DNA from: Fragilaria crotonensis | Lineage: Eukaryota; Bacillariophyta; Fragilariophyceae; Fragilariales; Fragilariaceae | Reading direction: 5' to 3' | Assembly: GCA_022925895.1 (NCBI GenBank) | Contig: JAKSYS010000041.1 | Location: forward strand, 110,597-174,596 | Length of the DNA: 64,000 nt | Part shown: positions 34,351 to 45,382 of the stretch, piece by piece | How positions within the stretch are numbered: position 1 is the stretch's first letter | How the letters are laid out: the number at the start of each line of letters is the position of its first letter | Made by a program: the position numbers and the translations under genes | Notes under the pieces: generated by a model | Seen by the model: the letters and a program-made list of their open reading frames with translations, nothing else | Told to the model about the DNA's origin: nothing | Databases searched by the model: none

Positions 34351-36145
34351 ATGGGTGCTGCTAGTTCAAAGGGCTTTGTTAATCAAATGCTCAGAAACAG
34401 TGTGGACGAAGCAAACGACATATTTGCAATTAGCGGTGACAATGCAAGACTTGACTCGTATGAACAAGAATTTTTGCATGCTCAACTTGAGGATTATGAA
34501 AATGACGAGGATGATGCAAGGACAAATCTTCTCTTGAGCTTGGTTGTGCTCCATGCCAACGTACAATGCTTGAAGAAAAAAAAGCTTCTCATGCTGAAAG
34601 CGGCAGAGCTGCGAAGACGACAAGGTGCAAGACTAGCACTGTCGGACAAAAAGACACGGGTAGCTCATCCAAGATACTTCACTGATCCAATAACAGGTGT
34701 CCGTTGTCGTATGACACCAAAGCTGAGCCTTTGGTGGGTGCTGTATATCCAAGACCCAAAGCCAGAATGCGGTCGCTGGTCGAAGTCCTTTCGACAAAGG
34801 TTTCGGATGCCACATCATTCATTCATCAAGATTTTAAATATGATGCGTGAAGATGACAACGATGTATATTTTCGACGATGGAAAAGTGTCACACAACAAG
34901 AAGAGGATCAGGAAAGCAATGCCTGCCAACAAGTCCCACCAAGGAAAGTCTCCCCCTATTGAGCTCTTGCTATTGGGGACCTTACGATATCTTGGCAGAG
35001 GATGGACGTTTGATGACCTTGAGGAATCAACCTTCATTAGTCGAGACGTGCATCGTTGCTTTTTCCACTATTACTGTGCATTTGGTGCACAGAAGTTGTA
35101 TCCTCTTAACATCAAAATGCCAAACACACTTCAGGACTTGAGAGCTTGCGAGAAGGAGTATAGAGATGCAGGGTTCCCAGGGTGTATTGGCAGTACGGAT
35201 GCTACCCACATCCCGCTTGAAAGAGTTTCATGTGGAATCAGGCAGGGGCATCTTGGATACAAGATGTCTTGTACCGCAAGGACCTATAATTTAACTGTGA
35301 ACCACCGCCGACAGATTTTGCACTCAACGACAGGTCACCCGGGAAGGTGGAATGACAAAACTCTGATCCGCTTTGATTCCTTCATGACCGAACTGCAAAA
35401 GGGTGCTTTGAACTCAACAATGTCGTTTGAACTGAGGAAGCAGCATTCTGTTATTGCTGAAGGAGAAGCTGCACCGCCAGCAACAACTACAATCAAGGGA
35501 GCGTATGTAATTGTGGATAATGGGTATTTGGATTGGTCCACAACCGTGCCCCCAATGAAAAACACATGTAATCGTTCCGAGATTCGGTTTTCTCAGTGGC
35601 TTGAGTCCTTGCGGAAGGATGTTGAATGCACGTTTGGCATTTTGAAAGGACGATGGAGGGTGCTGAAAAGTGGAATTCGAGTCCACAACACCGAGGCCGC
35701 CGACAACATGTGGCTTACGTGTTGTGCTATGCACAACATGCTATTGGATGTTGACGGTCTGAGCGTCGGCTGGCAGAATGGTGTGCCTTCTCATTGGGAG
35801 TTGCAAAGCGGCCAGTTCCAGGATGATGATATTCCAGATGCAATTCGACGATTGCTTTCTACTGAGCAGGTGATCAGAACATACGATCGAAGTAGCTGTG
35901 GGCGGAGGCATAATCCAGCAAGCACTGCACCATTCCGCAACGAAGAAGTGGACGATGGACAGCGTTCAATTCTCAATCAAAGAATCATAGCAGAAGGTGA
36001 AGCAGTTGCGGTGAATGAGCTACCCTTGTCTCAGTTTCGGGCAATGCTCATAGACAATTTTAATGTTCTCTTCCATGAGCAAAAGATTGCGTGGCCAAAA
36101 CGACTCACAAGATCGATGCCTCGACATGTTCCTGATCATGCATGA
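34351..36145 (+). CDS. PIF/Harbinger DDE transposase (one frame change)
   Basis: The N-terminal part reads from ATG 34351 to about 34890. The C-terminal part continues one base shifted (open from 34847) to the stop at 36145. The AAAA run at 34888-34891 is a likely position: omitting one A joins RRW to a frame leading to PPIELLLLGTLRYLGRGW, the conserved block before the catalytic core. The DDE core is intact: IGSTDATH (first D, near 35200), VIVDNGYLDW (second D, near 35515) and DVECTFGILKGRW (E, near 35625). A short intron is an alternative explanation. The enzyme excises and inserts the element at 3-bp TWA-like targets. Confidence 0.9.
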
Positions 36146-36149
36146 GAGA

Positions 36150-36410
36150 GACGAACGATGCGTGGAACGCTCATGGAATATTCTCGCAATGCGTTCGAAA
36201 ATACTCGCGATGCCATCAATGTTACTACTCGCTCCTCGTGTACTCGCGATGCCTTCAAAACTCGTACTCGAGTACTCGCGATGCCTTCGACGTAAGTACT
36301 TGAGTACTCGCAACGCGTTCGAAATTACTCGTGATTATGCATGCCTTCGAAATCACTACTCGAGTACTCGTGAGCGATGCGTTCGAAGTTACTCGCGATC
36401 TATGATGTTT
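36150..36410. repeat. Imperfect repeats between the Harbinger genes
   Basis: ACTCGCGATGC(G/C)TTCGAA-like words recur about eight times, with ACTCGAGTACTCG palindromes between them. They occupy the gap between the convergent stops of the transposase and the accessory gene. They may act in 3'-end formation of both transcripts (inference). Confidence 0.75.
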
Positions 36411-36470
36411 ACTACAAATAGCTTCTTATTTACAAAACACGTATGAATTATATTTGCTGTAATGACTTCA

Positions 36471-38330
36471 TCAGGAGATACTGTCGCCGTCAGATTCGTA
36501 GTTCCCTTGGCGAATTGTTTCCTGATTTGACACGCTTTCATTGTCAAAACAAGCAGCACACCACCAAATCATTTCCAGACCGCGTTGCGTTGAACAACAT
36601 ACATCGCAGACGTACCTTTTACACCGGCGACACTTATGCCTTGTTGGCGTTATGGTACATTCAACGCACACTAACACCTCTTGCGATGCGATTGCCAACA
36701 TGGCTTCTGCTGGCGATTTCATCGGCGATGGAAATGTTACAACTCCACTCGGCGGTGCTCGTTTGACAGGGGTAGTGCTCAACACAACAGAACTAGTACC
36801 GTCATCTTGTGGTGGTTCTGTAGTAGTAAAGGAGGAGGACTGCCTATGACTGTCGGCAGCAGCTGCAGCAGCAGCCCGGTTGGCAGCTCTTTCTGCGATG
36901 ACTTTCAATTGACGATCTGCCTCTGTACGTTGAAGAATACTCAACAATTCTTCACGTTCACGCATCGTTGCTTCAATGGAATCCATCTTTTCCATCAAAC
37001 TCTCAGCTTGAGGAGTTCCCTGTTGTGCATGGTAGAATCGCCTGGAAACGCTGTCCACTTGACCTTTCAGGGATGAAATCTCATCTCGAATACGAAGACA
37101 AGACAGCATGGAATGCTTTTGTCGTGCCTTTTCCAGTGACTCTGAATCCAAATAATCCAACGCCTGCTTCAGGATTCTGTCATCATCTGCTCCAGCAACT
37201 GTAGTATTTGTTGCGGTATCGTCATCACCACAAAATGAAGTCATTGTAAGCCCCTCGTTGTCATCATTAGGCGAACCACGTTTTTGTTTCTTGCTACTAG
37301 ACTGGCCTCGTCGGTTGTCGACATTACTGTCACCGTCCTGCTGCAGTAACAATGCATTTGCTTTTAAGGCTCTTCGCGAGCCAGTGTTCCTACCGTGACC
37401 AGTACCAACCTTGGTATCCGTAAACTGTATAGACTTCATCTCGACATCATTCACAAGGATTGGAATATGGCCCCAGAGACACCAAGCCATGAAGCCTTTG
37501 AAAAAAGTTCCATCCGGCTCCTCCTTTCCAATGGGCACGTTGGAATCTTCTGTCACAGCATGGGGAGACAACATCACACAGTCGCCAGTGTTTCTAGCAG
37601 CAGCATCCCCGACTACACGCTGCACTTGTACCGGTGGTGGCTTCTCAGCCACCAGCACCGCGGCTTTCTCACCTGGTAGTACCGCCTTCTCAACGACGGC
37701 CTTTTTCATTGCTGCAAGACACCAATAAATGTAATCGTCCCAATTTGTTCCAGATGGAAAGTTTCCATCTTTGTAAGGTGAGTTTGATGCGGTGACAATA
37801 GCGGTCAGCTTTTTACAGTTGCAAAGAACATCCTTTGCCGCCCGTAGAAGTGTCCTCCCTGTAACATTGCTGATAGATGACGCTCGTCCCACTGACTTGC
37901 TCATAAGTAGCGACTTCTCAATGGATCCTTTGCCAACAAAAATGTTCGTTTCTTGTCCCATTTGGTGCAAAATTGGGATCATTGTTAGCAACATCTCTGG
38001 CGCGTTGGGAGATCCTCCGGGTTGTATCTCAACGGACGACGCATTAAACAAACCGTGGAACTTGTTAAGACCATGAAGAAATTGGTCAACATAGCACATA
38101 ATCTCTGGGTCATCGTCAATGTTACCAAAGCAAAGGTTTGCCATAAGCTTTGCCTGATCTATTTCGGTCATCGTCTTAGCGCCGCAACTGATTGACGGCG
38201 AATCATAACATGCATATGCAATCAATGCCTGGATCTCAGTAAGGAGCTTTGCTGTAACATTGGTCTTTGTCCTTGGTGACTTGCTTGCACTAGTCTTCCT
38301 ACTCGTAGTTCCTGATTCGGGTACTGCCAT
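36471..38330 (-). CDS. Harbinger accessory protein with C-terminal Cys-rich domain
   Basis: 619 residues, one exon, starting MAVPESGTTSRKTSASKSP. Harbinger elements usually encode a second Myb-like DNA-binding protein; no Myb W-repeat is visible here. The N-terminal half is globular with no family I recognise. A lysine-rich stretch (KKQKRGSPNDD) could be a nuclear signal. A predicted coiled-coil region (about residues 410-500, E/R/Q-rich, including an alanine run) follows. The C-terminal segment around residues 550-600 has CVEC, HKCRRCKRYVCDVCC and WWCAAC, a treble-clef or RING/FYVE-like zinc-binding pattern. It is convergent with the transposase and inside the same inverted ends. Confidence 0.75.
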   Translation of the reverse strand: MAVPESGTTSRKTSASKSPRTKTNVTAKLLTEIQALIAYACYDSPSISCGAKTMTEIDQAKLMANLCFGNIDDDPEIMCYVDQFLHGLNKFHGLFNASSVEIQPGGSPNAPEMLLTMIPILHQMGQETNIFVGKGSIEKSLLMSKSVGRASSISNVTGRTLLRAAKDVLCNCKKLTAIVTASNSPYKDGNFPSGTNWDDYIYWCLAAMKKAVVEKAVLPGEKAAVLVAEKPPPVQVQRVVGDAAARNTGDCVMLSPHAVTEDSNVPIGKEEPDGTFFKGFMAWCLWGHIPILVNDVEMKSIQFTDTKVGTGHGRNTGSRRALKANALLLQQDGDSNVDNRRGQSSSKKQKRGSPNDDNEGLTMTSFCGDDDTATNTTVAGADDDRILKQALDYLDSESLEKARQKHSMLSCLRIRDEISSLKGQVDSVSRRFYHAQQGTPQAESLMEKMDSIEATMREREELLSILQRTEADRQLKVIAERAANRAAAAAAADSHRQSSSFTTTEPPQDDGTSSVVLSTTPVKRAPPSGVVTFPSPMKSPAEAMLAIASQEVLVCVECTITPTRHKCRRCKRYVCDVCCSTQRGLEMIWWCAACFDNESVSNQETIRQGNYESDGDSIS

Positions 38331-38613
38331 GTTATGAATTGGAGTTTGGAGTACAATGGAAATAAAGACAGCAACAACTGGAATTGAAGCATACGAGGCT
38401 TTCTTGTTTTTGTAGCGTTTCCACGCGAATCTACGAGGGAGGTATCTTTGGAAGTAATTGACATACGTGGTCTACATGATTGTATATACTATATGATGTG
38501 GTTTGCTTTGCAAATCGTGTCGTCACGTAAGCATTTGCTTTTACAAAACGTCACACAAACCACGACGTCGGGTTTGTTTTGTTATTTGTCAAATCCCGTA
38601 AGCATTGGCCTAA

Positions 38614-39396
38614 ACTGCGTTACATATGACTGATACTCACCACACATAAACATTCCTTTACACACGCAAATGATCAGCCACATGCTCGGATCCTTCATTT
38701 ACGACTTTACGTGTGACGCATTTGTGTATGAATAGGTTTTCTGTCATAAGCATATCGACCTACTAGTACGATTTAGGACATCAGTCGCACATACGACACA
38801 TGCATATCTCACTATGTCATATCCCACATACGTGTTCCGTCCGTCAACAGATAAGACTCTTGTGAAATGTGAACCAATGGTTACCAAGTTGCACTATAAG
38901 GGAGTGCTCGGGAATACTCCATTTCACGTAGTTTTCAAGTAGACTGGACAGCTCAAGGCGTAAGCTCCGTTCTTAGGTGTCCTTCTCGTCAGGAGTTCAG
39001 AGCTAAACTACCGAAGGAATCAGTGGTAGTTCCACGATATGAGGGATACTGCCGATTTTTGTCTAGGCTATCGTGCGAAGTTTGGTCCATGTGTGTTATC
39101 TGCTTGATGCCGCTGGGAAGCTTCGTCATCCAATCATATGGCGATGCCGATAACAACTTCTGAATAATCAGCAGAAGATGTGTTACCCGTAAGTGAGTAA
39201 TGATATTTCAAGTACAATAGTATCACTGGTTGTAGAGCACCTACTAGTAATGCGCACTGTACACTGTACATGGTACTCGTGCTCCGTAGAATAGAATGGA
39301 ACACTTGGACCTCATTCTCAATGATATAACCAAGTGCTCACAATCATTGCAACGAACCGATTATCCTTGATTCTTCGCCTTTATTGAAACAACAAC
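38614..39396. other. Spacer upstream of the first ammonium transporter gene
   Basis: No gene is seen. Composition is mixed, with a short GTAC-rich patch near 39255-39275. The last 100 bases form the likely promoter and leader of the first Amt gene; no TATA-like or other element stands out. Confidence 0.4.
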
Positions 39397-41799
39397 ATGT
39401 CTTGTACACACAACGCCGACATTGGCGCCATCCTGGCAGATTGCGCGAACGAGACCATCGCCGTGGGGAGCCGATCCCTTTTCGTGTGCCATTGCCGAAG
39501 TAAGTGTTCACTCGTGATGATAATTGTCACGTTCCTCCTTAACAGGCATCCAACGCATGAACAAATGCGAATTGTCATTGACTGTGCATCGCGTGGGATG
39601 TCATGGTTGCTTATCCAACTTGTCATTGACTGTGCATTGGCTGTGATGTAGTTGTTGATAATCACGAAGCACCCATGCGTCCCTTCATTTTTTTGAAATC
39701 CCAGGCGTTGGATTGTGACAGCATGTGTATCTGCAATTGATCTTATTCTAACACCATGTCTCTCTCTTCTTCTCTAGGCTACATGTGGAATTGCGGAGGG
39801 TGTCAACACCTTCTTTCTTTTGTTTGCTGTAAGTTACTCTGCGCCATCCGGAATGGTTCTTCACTTTCTCCAATGTTTGTCGGCACTTGGGATTGGACCT
39901 TGTGTGTTATGGTATGGTTATGTCGATTGAGCTATCGCAGAAGCTCATTCAATATTGATGTGATGTCACAGCATCTCGGCACGAGCTTACTCGACAAGGG
40001 TTTTCCGTCCCGTGCGGGATGACATGGACCTTGTGATCGTCTGAAAAGATCTTTCACCCCGTTTTCGTGAGGAATTTTGTTCGACCTCAAATTTTCGAGA
40101 TCTTCGGATTTCTGGATGCAGGGTGTCTTTCGTGCGTTTCTTGGTGTCCCTGGTTGTTGTGTGGTACTACTGTACTCTGGTACTTTAGAGTACGGCATTC
40201 CCTTACAATGTACGAATACCGTGTCTTGGCGCAAATCGAAAATTGCCTTTCTCGTTTTCGTATGTGCCTCGCGCTAAATTTTTCTGCCATCGCGAGTTGA
40301 GTGACTCTGCATTACCGCCGAACGTCCGCGACGTGAAATGAACTCACGTAATCAATCTTCTACTATGAATACAGGCTGCCCTAGTGTTTACGATGCAGGC
40401 TGGCTTCGCCATGCTTTGTGCTGGATCTGTGCGCCAAAAGAATGTTAAGAATATCATGCTTAAGAACCTGCTTGATGCCTGCGGTGGTGCCCTCGGGTTC
40501 TACACTGTTGGTTACGGATTTGCATATGGTTCTGCAAGTGGAGACTACACGAGCGCCAGGTTCATAGGCAACTACAACTTCTTTCTCATGGGCCTCGAAA
40601 GTGGTTACCAACTTATCACATGGTTCTTCCAGTTTGCCTTCGCCGCTACTGCTGCCACCATTGTCGCCGGTACCGTCGCCGAGCGTTGCAAGATGGCTGC
40701 GTACCTGTGCTACTCCGTGTTTCTGACCGGATTCGTGTACCCTGTCATTGTGCACTCCATTTGGTCAGCCGATGGATTCTTGGTTGCCTTTGGTCCCTTG
40801 GAGGACAAGTTCCGCGGCATTGGAGTGATTGACTTCGCCGGGTCGGGTGTTGTGCACATGACCGGAGGTGTCACGGCCTTCATTGCCGCCATTGTTCTGG
40901 GGCCACGAAGGGGGCGCTTCTACGACGAGGATGGCAACCCTCTGGAGACCCCTGCAGTGTGGCCTGCGCACTCTGTGGCGCTTCAGATTCTTGGAACCTT
41001 CCTGCTTTGGTTCGGATGGTACGGATTCAACCCCGGCTCTGCACTCTACATCGCCAACACAACTTCCGCTTCGGTCTCTGCTCTCGCTGCCGTTACTACC
41101 ACCATTGCCGCTGCATCCGGATGTGTTTCGGGAATGTTCCTTGATACTATCATTGAAACCATCTCAACTGGTGAGGTTTCCTACGATCTTACCATGGCCA
41201 TGAATGGTTGCCTCGCCGGTCTTGTTGCCATTACAGCGGGGTGCTCCAGTGTCGATCCGTGGGCCGCAGTGGTCATTGGTGTGATTGCTGGATGGGTCTA
41301 CTATGGCTTCTCTAAGCTCTTGATCAAGCTGAGGATCGACGATGCCGTTGATGCCGTTCCAGTGCATTTGGGTAACGGAATGTGGGGTATGATTGCTGTT
41401 GGGTTCTTTGCCAACCCTGCCCACACTAACAACGCTTACAGCGCGGAGCTCGCGGGAGTCTTTTACGGCAGTTGGGACCTCCTCCTCAATCAGATTGTCG
41501 CCATTTGCTGGATCATTGGATGGGTCGGAGCCACCATGACCCCATTCTTCATCGTTCTTAAGATGGTCGGCATGTTCCGTGTCGATGCTCTTGAAGAAGA
41601 CGTTGGTCTTGACATTTCCCACCATCGTGGTGCTGCGTACGACCTTAGTGGTCCTCACCCTGATGATATCGAGAAGCACATGGAGGTGCAAGCTTCGAAG
41701 CATGGCAGAGTGGAGGTCCCCAAGGAAGTTGCTGAGGCTGCGGAGACCAACTACGTCAAAGCCGAGTCCTTTGAGATTGACGAGGAAGAAATTGCTTAA
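39397..41799 (+). CDS. Ammonium transporter, copy 1 (exon 1 frameshifted)
   Basis: Three exons: 39397-39499, 39778-39828 and 40375-41799, with GT-AG introns. The product of about 525 residues is an Amt/Rh-family channel with 11 expected membrane spans. Visible signatures are IDFAGSGVVHMTGG (first pore His), GFNPGSAL and VDAVPVHLGNGMWG (second pore His), and a long acidic cytosolic C-terminus after DVGLDISHH. Exon 1 is 103 nt and carries GTGGGGAGCC where copy 2 has the in-frame equivalent without the extra G. Removing one G gives 34 codons aligned with copy 2 (DCANETIAVGADPFSC). As written, translation from the ATG would leave frame. Either an assembly error or an inactivating mutation is possible; exon 3 is open throughout. 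Confidence 0.93.
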
Positions 41800-41801
41800 A
41801 G

Positions 41802-41865
41802 GTCGTTGAATGGACAGTTCCGACTCTATATGAGTCGTTGAATGGACAGTTCCGACTCTATATGT
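41802..41865 (+). repeat. 32-bp tandem duplication after the Amt copy 1 stop
   Basis: The block starting GTCGTTGAATGGACAGTTCC occurs at 41802 and again at 41834 with no difference visible, three bases after the TAA. It would lie in the 3' untranslated region. Confidence 0.9.
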
Positions 41866-41879
41866 ATTTTTGCGTGTTT

Positions 41880-42969
41880 GACGCCCTCTCTTTTCACTCT
41901 TGACTCAGTAGACGTGGAGTGGAAAACGACGCGGCGCTGTTGAAAAGGGATCGAATAGATTTTATAGTACCATTTGGTGCCTATTGTATTGTGTGATGCA
42001 GAATAAATATATCGTTTCCGAGCCCACGATGTGGTTCCGTGCAAGTTAGGCACATGTTTGTTCTGCTCAGCTCTGCGGAAACCTCTTGACCATCAGGACA
42101 CTCGACTGGAAATGCTTCAACATCCTTCCACCACCTGCAGCTGATCTGGTTCGATGTTCGGGTAGGTCTACGGTAGAGTGGGAGCGCGGAGCACCCGCAC
42201 ATAGTGCCATTCCTCCTATAACAGGTATCCCTAATCCCAATTGAGTGTATGTACAAAGAGCATACGTATGATACAACTGAACTCCAACTCCGAGTACCTT
42301 GTACTTGTACGGAGAGTTACATGTACAAGTAATATTCGGTCACACGACTGACGTAATTTGTGGAAGAATCGCCGTGACAGGCTGACCCCGCGTGCTCACG
42401 CGTCCTATTCATGTTCGTGCACGTTGCCGGAAGTTTGGTTCCCGTGTTCCGTGTTCACCTTCACAACTTACCAGTACATAGTACTGGAGTACAGGATCGT
42501 TGTTGAATTCTACTCGACATTTTCCTGACCAGATCGCGACGGATCAAACCGGAGTTCGGACCAATGCGAGGACTATAACTGCTTCCGATGACAACGGAGT
42601 TTTTCATTGTCATGTCACAATATAAACTCGATATATATATGTGGCCACGGGTAAACATAAGTCGTTGTCCAACCCTTGCCCTATGTGAGGGAAAAGTCTC
42701 TATACATATATGCTTAAACGGATGGATATATATATAGGCTGGTGTATGACGTAGGAGAGTGTAATGACTAATGAGACATCCTTTGACCCTATCTGTTCGT
42801 TCCAGCGCAAGGGAGTTTCTTGGTTTCGAAGTCAAGTCAACGAATCTACCTGGCAGTCGGCGCACCCACTACCAGGGGTACCAGGTACCCTAATACCCAC
42901 ACGGACTAAAGATACACGGATAATCCTGTGCCTCCATTCTGAAGAGGCTGGTCGAATTGGAACAACAAC
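41880..42969. other. Spacer between the tandem ammonium transporter genes
   Basis: No gene is supported. GTAC-rich words occur at 42290-42330 and 42470-42495, and AT-dinucleotide runs (ATATATAT) at about 42630 and 42727. An exact-looking palindrome CCAGGGGTACCAGGTACC lies near 42872. The end forms the promoter of copy 2. Confidence 0.4.
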
Positions 42970-44933
42970 ATGTCTAATCCTTGCCTTCACAATGGTGCAA
43001 TTGGCACCATCATGGCGGATTGCGCGAACGAGACCCTCGCCGAAGGAGCCGATCCCTTTTCGTGTGCGATCGCATCCGTAAGTTGTGGTTATCTCATCTA
43101 CATCTAGTAGTTTCTCGACGTTCGTGATCGGAAAATGGTTTCGCAATCCATAATATGTGATGTGCTTGTACAGTACAGCGCTCGGTGCCAGAAAATCATC
43201 CAACCTTGCAACATTATGGTGGATCTCAATTCTTATAAAATTGAATGCAGGTATTCCGTGTGCAAATGAAATCCTCAATTAAACTTTTGTCTCATCACGT
43301 CGTTGCTCGTTTTCCAGGCCACGTGTGGAATCGCTGAGGGTGTTAACACCTTCTTTCTTCTCTATGCCGTGAGTTATATCTTGTGCAGTTCCTTAGATGT
43401 GCAACAATGGTCGTCTTTTCGTCGCATCCTTTGTAATATGCCTTTGGATATTCATGGTTATCACGGAATCAAGCAGTTTTCTAATGTGCATACACTTTGT
43501 CAACATGTATTCTCACCCACCCCACCCTCTGTTCTACTTCATGAGTGTAGGGTGCAATCGTGTTTATGATGCAAGCCGGCTTCGCCATGCTTTGTGCTGG
43601 AACTGTGCGCCAAAAGAATGTGAAGAATATCATGCTCAAGAACCTGCTTGATGCCTGCGGTGGTGCCCTCGGGTTCTACACTGTTGGTTACGGATTCGCA
43701 TATGGTTCTGCAAGTGGAGACTACACGAGCGCCAGATTCATCGGCAACTATAACTTCTTTCTCATGGGTCTCGACAGTGGTTACCAACTTATCACATGGT
43801 TCTTCCAATTTGCCTTTGCCGCGTCAGCCGCTACGATCGTCGCGGGCAGTATCGCCGAGCGTTGCAAGATGGCAGCGTACTTGTGCTACTCCGTATTCCT
43901 GACCGGATTCGTGTACCCTGTCATTGTGCACTCCATCTGGTCGGCCGATGGATTCTTGGTGGCCTTTGGTCCGATGGAGGACAAGTTCCGAGGCCTCGGG
44001 GTCATTGATTTCGCCGGATCGGGTGTTGTGCATATGACCGGCGGTGTAACGGCTCTCATTGCCGCCATTGTCCTGGGGCCCCGACGTGGGCGTTTCTACG
44101 ACGAGGATGGCAACCCACTGGAAACTCCTACAGTTTGGCCTCCCCACTCTGTGGCGCTTCAGATTCTTGGAACCTTCATCCTTTGGATCGGATGGTATGG
44201 TTTCAATCCCGGATCGACTCTTTTTGTGGCCAACCCAACATCGGCGGGAGTTACAGCTCACGCTGCAGTTACCAGCACCATTGCTGGTGCATCGGGATGC
44301 ATATCGGCCATGTTTTTGGATACAATTGTTGATTGCATCACTACCGGCGATATTACCTATGACCTTAGCATGGCCATGAATGGTGCTCTCGCAGCCCTTG
44401 TTGCCATCACTGCCGGATGCTCTGTTGTCGATCCTTGGGCTGCATTGGTCATTGGTGTCATTGGTGGATGGGTTTACTATGGCTGCTCGAAGCTCATGAT
44501 CAAGTTGAGGATCGATGACGTAGTTGACGCTGTTCCTGTGCATTTTGGCAATGGCGCGTGGGGCTTGATTGCAGTTGGTTTCTTTGCCAACCCGGCCAAC
44601 ACTCTCAATGCGTATAGCAAGGAAATTCCGGGCGTCTTTTATGGTGGTGGCGATCTCCTCCTCAATCAGATTGTCGCCGTTTGCTGGATCTTTGGATGGG
44701 TTGCAGCGACCATGACACCGTTCTTCGTCGTTTTAAAGATGGCTGGTATGTTCCGTGTCGATGCTCTTGAAGAAGACGTTGGTCTTGACATTTCCCACCA
44801 TCGTGGTGCTGGGTACGATATGAGTGTTCCTGACCCTGAGACTGTTGAGAAGCTCATGGAAGTGCGTTCGTCGAACAAGGTGGAGGTCCCAAATGAAGTT
44901 GCCGACGATGACAAAGACGATGAGGATGTCTAA
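42970..44933 (+). CDS. Ammonium transporter, copy 2 (intact)
   Basis: Exons 42970-43077 (36 codons), 43318-43368 (17 codons) and 43551-44933, all in phase 0, joined by GT-AG introns of 240 and 182 nt; product 513 residues. Intron positions match copy 1 exactly. Amt signatures are present: DFAGSGVVHMTGG, GFNPGSTL, VDAVPVHFGNGAWG. Several exon blocks are nearly identical to copy 1, while the segment around 44200-44370 differs strongly. The C-terminal tail is shorter and acidic (DDKDDEDV). Located in the plasma membrane by analogy; transports ammonium for nitrogen uptake. Expression control cannot be read from the sequence. Confidence 0.96.
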
Positions 44934-45382
44934 ATGCTGCATAGTTTGCGTGTTGAACTCCCATTTTTTTGCCACAAGAACCCTCTTGCCGTCGCGAAGA
45001 ACTGAAGAGGGTGGAAGGTTCAAGCGCTACGTTTATGGCTAATTTCGGTCTTTTTTGAATTGCATGTTTTCATGTCCATACTTTTTGTAATCTGGTGCGT
45101 GTTCCAGTTTGAGCGACAACATTTTTGGCCCGCCGTGCTCCAACAACTGCGTTCCTCGCTGGGTGTGTCTCACCAATAAGAGAGACACTGTTGCCACTGC
45201 GGGTGTTCATTGAATACATGTTATAATTCTCTCTTTATAATCTTCTCCTGCTTACTTTCTATGTAGTTGGCCACTTAACGCCATATAAAATGTCTCCACA
45301 GCACAAAGGTAACGAACGCTCCGTATCAAATAGAAACGACGGTCCGCAATCAGAGTTTGAACTCCTTCTTCTTCTCTTCCTC
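44934..45382. other. Short spacer, 3' ends of Amt copy 2 and the FUN14 gene
   Basis: Convergent gene ends. No further gene or clear terminator structure is seen. Confidence 0.4.

Larger units (their letters stand above)
34045..38610. mobile_element. Complete PIF/Harbinger DNA transposon
   Basis: Inverted ends GGCCAATGCTTACAGG at 34045-34060 and the complement of GGCCAATGCTTACGGG at 38595-38610. TAA on both sides (34042-34044, 38611-38613) is the 3-bp duplication typical of this superfamily. A second copy of CCAATGCTTACAGGCA lies at about 34110, and TGCTTACGTGACG occurs in inverse order near 38524. Subterminal AACAAAACAAAC words occur at both ends. Two convergent genes fill it. Its 4566-bp size is usual for an autonomous element. 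Confidence 0.95.

Noticed and set aside
38930-39070. Possible structured RNA near short complementary words
   Set aside because: No tRNA-like arms, B-box or closed secondary structure could be drawn.
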